Assembly (NCBI GenBank): GCA_030562195.1
Contig: CM060199.1
Location: 32,322,338-32,386,337, forward strand
Source: Nipponacmea schrenckii
Lineage: Eukaryota; Mollusca; Gastropoda; Lottiidae
Reading direction: 5' to 3'
Length of the DNA stretch: 64,000 nucleotides
The notes under the pieces were generated by a model. That model saw nothing but the letters and a program-made list of their open reading frames with translations, made no database searches and was not told the DNA's origin. The number at the start of each line of letters is the position of its first letter. Position 1 is the stretch's first letter. Shown here one piece after another: positions 1 to 12,300 of this stretch. Made by a program: the position numbers and the translations under genes.

Positions 1-81
1 GGGGACAATGGAATATTCATTGTTCTTCTTATATTGTTTCTCGACTGGTTAGCATAATCATTATACAATAGGGCCAAAATG

Positions 82-132
82 AATTTAAATGAAACCGAAA
101 TGAATGCAGTTTTACATCGTACTCTTCTACAA
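82..132 (-). repeat. SINE tail fragment (family A)
   Basis: A short stretch with the family's terminal block (AATGAATGCAGTTTTACATC, then a CTACTCTTCT-like run). It matches the tails at 7452, 16131 and 47565. Only the 3' tail survives. It lies in the TDRD9 intron to the left of exon 24; the rest of 1-309 shows nothing else recognisable. Confidence 0.55.
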
Positions 133-309
133 CTAATGAAATATTATGTCACAAAATACTTTCACTGTATTTGGGTTGGAAATACTGGCCTTGATCCATT
201 TATGATAGCCGTTATGGATAGGTAACATACATTGACAAAGCATAGGATGGTGTTTTATAGAACTAAGACTAAACAACAAGTTTGATAACCCAAGTAAATA
301 AACACTTAC

Positions 310-3300
310 CTCAGTAACACAAATAGTACAAAATAACTCTTCAGGTCCTGGTGGAGGGACAACTAGTGAATCGGTTTGTATTTGTTCACCAAAAACACTT
401 TCTGATGCCATAACTCTACAATAGAGAACATTTCATATCATAAATCATTTTAAACTATCTTCAAATAAGTCTTCAAAAAAGAGATTAAAATATTAAATAC
501 TTTTGACAATAAATGTTACATCTGACTAGAATTCTGCTCGTGGCAACCCAATTCAAAGATTATTATATTATATATGACTATATGAACCTGTTTGTACGTA
601 ATCTACCATCTTCAATGGCATTATCTTTAGCATCTTGTAACTGTTTCATTAATAACTGAGCATCATCTCTATTATAGACTTCTACTTCTATTGGTATTCT
701 CAAAAGTCTAAAACATCAAATACATCTGGTTAAACAGGCATTATGTCATTTCAATTTGTGTTTATATTGCTCAAATGAAATGAAACTGCACCTAATTGGC
801 TAATGAAGATGGACAACACCATGAAGTGTGCAATGAGAACTATTTTACAGGACAGCTGAATTTGCTTACTCTTTTTCCGATTTTCAAGGGTTTGTAAACA
901 TGCACAGCCTGTAGCTTATAAGGCCTTGGTTTAGATAATCAGTCCTTCAGACCATTAGAAGAGGAAACTGGGCCGAAAAATCATTTTCATGTCAAACTTT
1001 GCGGAGATTGAACCCTGGACCCTTCCATTATCAAACAAGCATCTAATTCACTGAGCCACCTAGTTCTCTATAATATAGCTAAACACAGCTACAGCAAATT
1101 AAAATACAGATCTGTCAAGCTAGGACAACCTTTTCTTCAATATCTGGATAGTACAAGATGGTTAACAGCAAAAATTATAAGTATTATGCCTTCTATACAG
1201 ATGATGTAACAAAATAACACACCTTAATTTAATTGCCATATAAACTGCTTGATGTACTTTATGTTCATATCGGGTATTATTCTTCCAAGGGAACTGAATA
1301 AATGCTCTGAAAAAATAATGAGATTTAGTTCAGAGAATCAAGTGCATTGAAGCACCAAAGTACAAAAATATATGAAATATAATTAGTAAACACGGAAGAA
1401 ATACATAGAATAAATAAAATAAATAAATTAAATGTATCGTACTTACCTTGTTTCTTCAAAACTAATGACAAGTGGTGGACCAGAATAACACCATCTAAAT
1501 GTATGTTCTAACTTCTCTCTATATAACATACCTTGATTAGCAGGTAAACCTTTTAACTGTGAAAAAAAATAAGATCTAATAAGAATACCAGCTTTTTATC
1601 TCTTCATTGAGCTTTTTAATAATAAAAAAAATTCTAAATCAGTAAATATATTTTGTCATATATTGTATATTTTGTCCTGTCATCAGGATTTTCATATATT
1701 TGCAATTAAACCCATAATGCCTTGATGTGCCAAAAATGTCAATTTCGACCATTTTGACAAAAATTTTGTTTCTTTTGTTCTTGAAAGACTGGTTTGTTTT
1801 GTAAAGAGTGCATTTCTCTTAACTAAATATATGTTATCCTTTACATAGACGTTATCCTTTTCATAGTAGCTACTAGTTAAATATAATATCTGTTTCAGAA
1901 AGTAGCCACTAAATATTGATATCCTTTTCATAGGGGAGTTATAAAATATATGTTATCATTTACTATAAAATATTTTCAACCTTTTCAAAAGGAAGCTTAT
2001 ATATTTTCATCATTTTCATAAAAAAGCTAAAAAAAATATATTTTCAATATTTTCATTAACAAATTTAATAGTTGTAAAAAAAGTACACATCTTGTAAATA
2101 TAGAAAATAATTTATCAATAATTTACATTATAACAATTCTTATCTCTTCAATACTTTTATCCTTGTCTAAAATATAACTTTCTTGAGAGTAATTCTATTT
2201 ATTTTTCTTACAAAGTAGTAATCAATAAACTGTCATAAAAGGTCTACTTACCATTACTGTATTCATTGGATCATTGTTAGATAATTGTTTTATAGCATCT
2301 ATCTCATCTATTTCATTCTTGAGAAAATAATTAGGATAGAAAGCCCCAGCTATAACTATCTGAAAACAGAAAGTTATGGTCATGAGTATATTTGATCCTG
2401 CATGTTTCTAAGAAAATACAGTAGCCTTTCAAAGGTCATTAAAAACGTAGAAAAATCTAGAGATTAATGACAATTTCAGAAAGGACACTTATTTGTAGGG
2501 AATGGGAGCTCTATTAAATTGAATTTCCAGGGGATAGCGCGAACGCAGTCCCCCACACTAAAAAATTACGTACTCGAGTCGCCCACATTTGGGGCGATCG
2601 CAGGGGTCAGCCAATCCGGTGTGCAATGGAAAGGCCTCACCCTGGGAGGACCGCCTTGCTGATCACGGTGCCTCCCGTACCAGGTAAGTATGCTTGTTTG
2701 AGATCATTCGAAACGCTATAAAGATAGCCAATACAACTATTATATGGTTAACACAATTGAGAATGAATGGCTTTTAAAATCAATCCTAGTGTCACAATTT
2801 TTATTATTTTTTATACATAAGAACACATTGTTGATGAATTTTTCAATATTTTTACCTCAAGAAAAGAATACCTAATAACCCTGAAATTTGAAGAAAACCT
2901 TCAAAATATCCAGAAGTGTTTGAGAGAACAAAGAAAACGTTAAGCAAGGGAGAGTATAGGAAGTCATGGAGTAGTATAACCTAGATACACATCAATGAGC
3001 AAACATATTGACAGCCTTGTTTGATAAGCAGACGTCTTATCACAAACTGTTACTATATTTAAATTGCCCTGGGGGAACTAACATTACCCCTAACACCTAA
3101 TATTTAAACTAAATGTCTTGTGTTCAATTTAAATGACTCTATATAAGATATGTAATTTCAAATATGTGGTGAATACTTCAGGTTACTTTGACCTGTATAC
3201 TATAAATAGCTATAGCTGTTACTATGCTAGTTACTAGCTATGTTTCTTACAAACAGTAGTCAAGGTTATTAATAGAAAGTATAGCTTCTAAAAGATCATT

Positions 3301-6300
3301 GTCTATGTATTAAACAGAATAGTGTTTGAAGTTTACTCTCTTCAATGCATTTATAGTGTGTGTAACTTGTACCATAGCAAAAAAATAAATATACTTTGCA
3401 AGAAATTACAGAGAAAGGGCATAAAACATGAATAACAATTTAATGAAGTCTTTTAAAAACTAAATACTAACCAAAATATGTTATTTTATTACTTTATGTT
3501 ACAATAAACATTTCATCTATTATTGTGTTTTCAATACATTTATTTTAAATTGTGTTGAAAATTTAATTAATTATTCAATATTTCTGCTCAATATTGTGCT
3601 TTCAATATATTTCTTGTATATTAAAAATATTTTGCTTTTTCTAATTTTGGCAATTTTTTTTCTGTATATTATGTTTTCAATATTTTTATCCATTTTGTGT
3701 TTTCAATTAATATATTTCAAATTGTGTTGAATATTTTTTTGATTTATGTCATTAAATTTTTTTAGTATTATTCATTTCAAACATTGTGTTTTCTAAGGAA
3801 GCATAATACCAAAACATAATAGAGTTACAGATTTTTTTTATCAAAATTTTAGTTTGTTTGAGTTACTAAGATGCATTTTTTCAACTTACTTAGTCGGATT
3901 ATTTCAAGTTATTATTTCATATTTTTCAGTTACTAAGTCAGATTATTAAAGTTACTATTTCAGATTTCCCAGATTTCTAAGTTAGATTAAAATTATTGCA
4001 ATATTTCTCTTCTATATCATGTTTTCAATATTGCACTATTATTCCTCTATATTGTGTTTTCAATATTACTCCCCTATATTGAGTTTTCAATATTGAAATA
4101 TCACTCCTCTATATAGTGTTTTCAATATTGCAATAACATTCCTCTAAATTGTGTTTTCAATATTGCAATATCATTCCTCTATATAGTGTTTTCAATATTA
4201 CAATATCATTCCTCTATATTGTGTTTTCAATATTGCAATATCACTCCTCTATATTGTGTTTTCAATATTAAAATATCATTCCTCTATATTGTATTTTCAA
4301 TATTACAATATCATTCCTCTATATTGTATTTTCAATATTGCAATATCACTTTCCCCTATATTGTATTTTCAATATTACAATATCACTCCTCTAAATTGTG
4401 TTTTCAATACTTTCAATATCACTCCTCTATATTGTGTTTTCAATATTACAATATCACTCCTCTATATAGTGTTTTCAATATTACAATATCATTCCTCTAT
4501 ATTGTGTTTTCAATATTACAATATCACTCCTCTAAATAGTGTTTTCAATATTTATCATTTCTATATACTGTTTTCAATATTACAATATCACTCCTCTAAA
4601 TTTTTTCTTCAATATTAAAATATCACTTTCCCCTATATTGTCTTAAAAAATTACAATATCACTTTCCCCTATATTGTGTTTTCAATATTGCAATATCATT
4701 CCTCTATATTGCGTTTTCAATTTTGCAATACCATTTCTATATGTGTTTTAATATTACAATATTATCCTCTATATTGTGTTTTCAACATAACAATATCACT
4801 CCTTTTATATTGTGTTTTCAATATTAAAATATCACTTTCCCCTATATTGTGTTTTCAATATTACAATATCACTCCTTTTAAATTGTGTTTTCAATATTAA
4901 AATATCATTCCTTTTATATTGTATTTTCAATATTACAATATCACTCCTTTTAAATTTTGTTTTCAATATTACAATATCACTTTCCCCTATATTGTGTTTT
5001 CAACATTACAATATCATTCCTTTTATATTGCGTTTTCAATATTACAATATTACTTTTTCTATAATGTGTTTTCAATATTACAATATCATTCCTTTTATAA
5101 TTTTATTTTCAATATTACAATATCACTCCTTTTATAATTGTATTTTCAATATTACAATATCACTCCTCTATATTGTATTTTCAATATTACAATATCACTC
5201 CTCTATATTGTATTTTCAATATTACAATATCACTCCTCTAAATTGTGTTTTTAATATTACCTTTCTATATACTGTTTTCAATATAGGAACAGTACAATAT
5301 TACTTGTCTACATTCTCTTCAATATTAAAATATTATTCTTCTATATTGTACTTAAAAAATTACAATATCACTCCTCTATATTGTGTTTTCAATATTACAA
5401 TATCACTCTTCTATATTGTGTTTTCAACATTACTATATTAGTCTTCTATATTGTGTTTTTAATATTACAATATTACTCTTCTACATGAGTATTGTGTTTT
5501 TAACATAACAATATTACTCTTCTATATTGTGTTTTCAATATTACAATATTACTCTTCTATAATGTGTTTTCAATATTACAATATTATTCTTCTATATTGT
5601 GTTTTCAATATTACAATATTATTCTTCTATATTGTGTTTTCAATATTACAATATTACTCTTCTATAATGTGTTTTCAATATTACAATATTATTCTTCTAT
5701 ATTGTGTTTTCAATATAAAAATTGCCACTCTTCTATATTGTGTTTTTTATGGTTTTTAACATTTTTCCTTATAAATACTTTACATCAATTCCATGTCTTA
5801 CACATTTTAAAAATCTTACAGCTGGAATATGAGTCATAAAATATAAAACAATAAATCCTCTAATCCACAATGTAAATATATAAAGCCCTACCTTCAACAA
5901 TAAACGTTCTTGTGGATCTTTAATATCACCTTTAAAATGTGGACGTTGTCTTGGTTTTTCAATACTAAATCTCTGTAGCCTCTGTTCTATTTCTTTAGCA
6001 AGCTCTGCTACTTCATTTATTCTACGAATCTGAATAAAATTTAATTCTCCCCATCTCTTTTCACTTTGACCAGTTCGACGAAATTCATGCATTTTCTTTT
6101 TCTCTTCCCAGACCTGTAGTCAAATAAAATTCAATGAAACAATATCCCTTGAGAGAAAATTTCCCTTTTTTATGGTTTTACAAAGAACACTAGACACAGA
6201 CTTGGCCTACCACCCTCATTCACCAAAGAAAACATAGAAATGATTATCAAAAATCAAATTTTAGAATACTAGACATATGAAATAATTTGTTGGTAGGAAA

Positions 6301-9300
6301 AATGTAATACACCAGATATTCTATATATTAATGAAGGCAAGTTTAATAAAAGTAATGTGTTAGGAATCTGTCCATAATAAATCTTATTTTATCCAGAAAT
6401 GGAACTAATTTATAAATGATATTTTGATTTGATCAAAAACCACTTTGAAAGTATAAACATAGTCTATATATATATCTATACATACCTTAAAAGCATTTAA
6501 TATAGCTAAACAATCACTTAATGTACAATCAGCCCAACCATGTTTATGTCTGAAAACACAAGTTTTATTGTTAATAGACATAATGTTGTTAATGACGGTT
6601 TCTGCAGGTTTTCATCAAGCATATAAAGACTTATAATTCATTTCAGATGAAATCTTCTAAATTCTCTTAAAGATATAAATAATGAACCTTACCTATATGC
6701 ATCTAATTTAGCTTTGAACGGTTTGGCAAATACACTTTTTAACGATAAAGCAGCACCTAAAAAATATAATCACATAACGTTATTTGTTAGAGAGAAACTT
6801 CATTTATTGTGTCCACTATCTAAACAAAATCTAAATCTAGTTAGACTAGTGCTAAGTATGATCTTTTAAAATGATCTATGAAAATTTTCAGACTCTGGCA
6901 TTTCAAAGTCACCAAATATTCAACCAATTAAGAGCTTTGTTCAATAAAAGGTTTGTTAAACAGATTTGAGGAATTTAATCAAAATTTCAACAAGATTTAC
7001 TCAATATCTGTAGCATCCAGGAGAAAAATAACTGTAAGCTAGATTTGACCAACTTTCTGATATCTTTTAGTTAATTGCATGAAATCAAGTTTTACATTCT
7101 ACTGAATGTATGCCAGAATGGAATTATGAGTACCCTAAGAGGTACCACAGAAAGGTAAAATACCCCAAAATTACAACTTTATTGTGTATTTCCTAGATAC
7201 AGATCCTAGATATCTACATTTCAAACAAATAAAGGAAAAACATTTTTAAAAGCAGACAAATACTTACCAATGATAAGACATTCTTCTAATAAAGAGAATA
7301 CATGTCCTAATACTAGTAATTTACCAATTCTAATATCTAATGGTAAATCAGCTAGTATACGACCAATATATGTCAAATCACCATCATGTTTAACATTGTT
7401 TCCTCTTAAACCTGTAGCTAGTGCACCAACCTAAAATAGGTTAACAACAGAGAAAAATGAAATGAATGAAATTTTACTTCCTAATCTTCTGCAACTTATG
7501 GGTTAATGAAGATAGGCAACGCCATGCAGTATGCATGAGGGAAATTTTGCTAGGACAGTGACATTAGCCTACTTTTTTTGCAATTTCCAACACCCTTTAC
7601 ATGTAGCACACAGAGCCTCGTTTTTTTTTGTCCCAACTGAACGACTAGACGTTTTTCCATGTCAGTACCTGAATTACTGAACAGAGGAAACCGGGCTGAA
7701 AAATCTACAAAATTTCTACACACCACTTACCTCTTTCAAATTCAGTACAGTTCTCTCTATTTCATCTAATCTAGGTGGTGATAGAGCTAAACCTAATATA
7801 GCTTTAGGTTCCCCCATATCAAATATCTTAGTTTTTAATACCAAGGATTCTAATGGACATCTCTGAAAAAGAAAAAACATCAAATTTGATTAAATAGTTA
7901 ATCAGAATTTAAATTGGCCTGTCTGAAATTTTTAGGCAGTAAAGAAAGTTGTTACTAATAATCAACCTAAATATTTCAAACAAATCATTTTTAACAGCTC
8001 AAAAGACTGGTAATGGCAAAATATATGTCACATCAAACTTTTCTTGAAATAAATGCCAAATAGCAAATACTAAATACCTGCATTTCAGGAACACCATATT
8101 CTGGTAAAAAATCTTCAAAGAAATTCTTTGTGACCATAAAATATGCTCTACCATTTGATACACGACCAGCACGACCTACAAAAAATTTTACTTACTAAAA
8201 GAATCAGTACATCAAATAATGTCTAGATCTCATTAGTAGCTGTTTTATCCCTCATAAATCAAGCGGTTTCGTCAAAATTAGTTATAGAGTAGTATAAGAT
8301 GTTAAATACTGTAGATCACGCCTCTGTGGTGACACCTACAGTAAATATTCTAATAGATTTCAATATTTAATTGACATTATAAAGAAGACTATCTATAGAG
8401 AACCCTACCTTTTCTTTGAGTACAATTAGCTTTAGAAGCCCATTCTAATTGTAAATGTGTATAGTTTGTATCAGGATCACAGACTAGACTTTTAGTTAAA
8501 CAGAAATCAATAACTGAAAGAAAACAGGTAAATGTTATAACAGCATGCTCATGAAAATAAAGGAGTTAATGACATTCTGAACTTCCAAAGCACTTTTTCT
8601 AAATTGCAAGGGAGCTGGCCATATAATTAAAGTTGATATGCCCATTAGATGTAGAAGACAATATCTTTGTTTTATATATCAATTTATTTGAATGGAAAGG
8701 TGCACCAATTACCTAATTACATTAAACAATTCCAGACTTACCAAATTTAATATCAGTAACTGTAATGGAACTCTCAGCAATATTAGTAGATAATATAATC
8801 TGAAAGACAAGTGTATTAGAATTTTATATGTAGATCAGAGGAAAATATCACATCAAAATATAATATTTGGTGTATATTGCCACATTCTATACTCAAATAG
8901 TTTTGAGTTCAAAATTGTTATATGCTATTATATGACGAACATGCAAAATAAATTACATGATCACAGTATACTTGATTTCTTAACTAGATCCATTAACAAT
9001 CATATTTATTCTTGGATTAAACAATTTCAATTCTGTGATTCATATCGTTCTGAAACTATTTAAAGCTCTAGTTTATTATCTAGAAAGAAGTAAAAGACAA
9101 ATACCTTTCTATAACCTTTAGGTGGAGGTTCAAACACTCGCTGTTGTTCTTCATTAGTTATGGTGGAATGTAATGGTATAATTCTTAAACTAGAAACAAT
9201 AAATATAAGTTGAATATACTAATAATAAATATCATCTAAATACTTAAAAAATAATGGATGATAACTTCTAGGATATTATTATTTTTGATGTTTCAATGTG

Positions 9301-12300
9301 GTTCTAACACTGTTATCAGGAATATAAATATGATCTATAAGTTACTTTGATACTCTGCCATCTTGAGTAAATATATTTCAATTTTAATACAGGAATAGTT
9401 ACAATGCTGAAATCTTTTCTACATACATCTCACAATTACAAAGAAATCCACAAACTCTATATAGAAATATGGAGGTATATCTGGGAAAAATACCATCAAG
9501 AAAGTAATAAATCAAAACATGACATACCAGTGTTCTTTTTCTAAAGGTAATAACAAATCAAACATATCTGATATTTCACCATAACCTGTACAGATAAATA
9601 AATAAATTAAAATAAATAAACATGTACTAAACTTACTAAACTACTGTGGGATCAACAGTTGACATATGTAAGTTGTTTACAGATTAAAATAGGAAAAGCT
9701 CTGAGCACCATATATCAAGTTCGAATGTCTGATGACCTTGAATAAGTCATCTTCACTTATAATACCAGTTGACCCAGCTGTAAATGGGTACAGATAATCC
9801 AAGGAAAGATCCTTTGTCGATAGGTTTGGCCAAGGACAAGCTGGTAGAAAGGATCCTCAATTATGAATAAGTTGTTAAACATGTAAAATATGGTTGATTT
9901 TTCTTTTTTCTTTCCTTATATTTCTAAGCAATAAGATGATTTTTAGCCTTTACAAATACAACTGCAGTTCCTCCTTATTGCATAAGTAAGATAATGACAA
10001 AGATAAATTACTCATAAATTACCTGGTAAGAAAGCTAACACTGAACCTCTTACTGGAGCAAACCCAGTTTCAGCATCTTTCCTAAAAGAAAAAGAAAACC
10101 ATAAATAAATCAATTAAAACAAACCCTAATCAGATTACAAAAATAGTTCTAAAAACTGTTTTCAGAGCAAAACTTCCAGACAAGCATAATAAAAGCATTA
10201 AAATTCTAGTCAATCTCATAGAGATGTTTTTTTGTCTCAGAATAAATATACTTTTTGCTATCACAAGATTAATCCTTTTTAATAATTAGGTATACTTCAT
10301 ATTTCCTTTATTTTAGATCAACCACTGTCTTACCCTGATTCTTTAACTTCTAGTTTATCAAATTCTTGTATAAGTTTAACTGACATGTGTAAAGCTTCAT
10401 CAGAAAGACAAGGACTTCTATCATCAGCTACCGGTAGCTATAACATACAAAATATAATAGTACAAAAAAATAACAAATATATAATGGACTTCAATAAGTT
10501 ATTCAAAGACATAGTTGAATAAGAACACCATGTGATAATAAGTATAATATTGGGATGGATTGTAAACCTTCTGATTTATATATCAATGATTTTCGATCTC
10601 ACTATTGAAAAGACAACGAAACATTCTATGTAAAAATATATTCCAATGAGCAATTTAGACTTAAAATTGCGCCACGATTTATGATGTTATCTATCAAGTC
10701 CAACATTAACCTTATATGTGAAGACAAATTCAAACTCAATGTTATAGGAGCGTATTCCTCTATGGAAAGGGCCACACAATATGAATGGAAGATAATTTCT
10801 TCTTTTAATTTTCATTCAAAAAAATATTTATAACATAACCAAGGGAAAAAAATACATACATCACCAAGGGCTGGATAAAGATCGTTAGCATAGAACTCCG
10901 ACACTCTAAATACACGACCTTCTACATTAACTACTGGTGCAGGTTCTAACTTATCTCTTATAGGTAGAGCAAAGTACTGGGCAAACTGGTTAGAATCTAA
11001 TGTAGCAGACATTAATATAACCTAAAATAAAAATAATGTTACATTACGGTGCATTCGAATAATCAGTTTCTTTGTCTTTTGTATTATCAGACATTTGTTC
11101 AAGGAAATGAAAGAAACAAGTATAGCCTACTACAGACTTTGCTGTCCTCCCAGACTGTGTGACTGAAATTCAGACATTTTATATATCCTATAGACATTTA
11201 CCTTTACATTTCTGGAATTTGTTCTTAGAAGTTTCCTGACAATAAGTAGAGCAAAATCAGATTCTTGATCTCTTTCATGAATCTGAAAAAAAAAAAATGA
11301 AGAGCTAAATACAAAACTCTTGACAAAAGTTTAGTTAATCTATTTCATACAACGGTTCAAGAGAGAACCATTGAATTTAAATTCAAAGGTATGTCAGATA
11401 TTCGAAAATAAAATTGGTAAATGCAAAAAATAGAACTTGATTGTGATATATCAATCATCACAAAAGTCAACACCTTTAGAAAGAATTTGAATATGCATGG
11501 CATACATGTCTATATAAAATAGTTTTAAACTGTAATCTATAAAGAGACTTACTTCATCTAATATAACATGAGTAAACATAGCCATACTCTTTTCACCCAC
11601 TAATTTTTCACGTAATACACCAGTAGTACAGTATAGTATTCTAGTGTCTTCTGTAGCTTTCCGATCTAAACCAATCTACAATTTATAATAGTAAGATAGA
11701 ACTAACACTTTTTACAAGGATACTGCAAACCTCTGGATAATTCATGACCATTGACAGAAATATAGCCTGTCTCTTATAGATAAGCAATAAATGATATCAA
11801 TTTAAATCAACAAATTTGTCATTTAAAATACAATACAGGGTCCCAAATCTTAAATTTTTCAAGGTCCAGATGTTTAGCATCTTGAAAAAGATTTCTGAAA
11901 AGAGGAGCTTAATTGCAGTAGAAGGCTTTTTAGTTGATTTGTTAATTTAGCACATATATATCGGCTTTTACATAACAATACCTGGTATCCACAAACTGAA
12001 CCCAACGTCCAATTTCTCTCAGCACACACTCGTCTAGCTATACTGGTAGCAGCTATTCGTCTAGGTTGTGTGACTATTATATTACAATATTTATTCTCAC
12101 TAGCATAATGATCTAATATAAACTGTGGTACTTGTGTTGTTTTACCAGAACCTGTTGAACCCTGAATAACTGTGACTTGATTACTCTCAATAGTGGCAAC
12201 AATCTGAAATGATAATAGAGAGAACTCATTTTCTGCGATCTTACTGCAATGTGCAATAAATATTTTCCTTGTATCTCAGTATTGAAGCCAATATTTCACC

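Noticed and set aside
4186..5839. Six overlapping plus-strand open frames of 70-209 codons
   Set aside because: All lie in the 35-bp minisatellite and encode repeated FSILQYHSS-type peptides. No start context, splice signals or non-repeat flanks.
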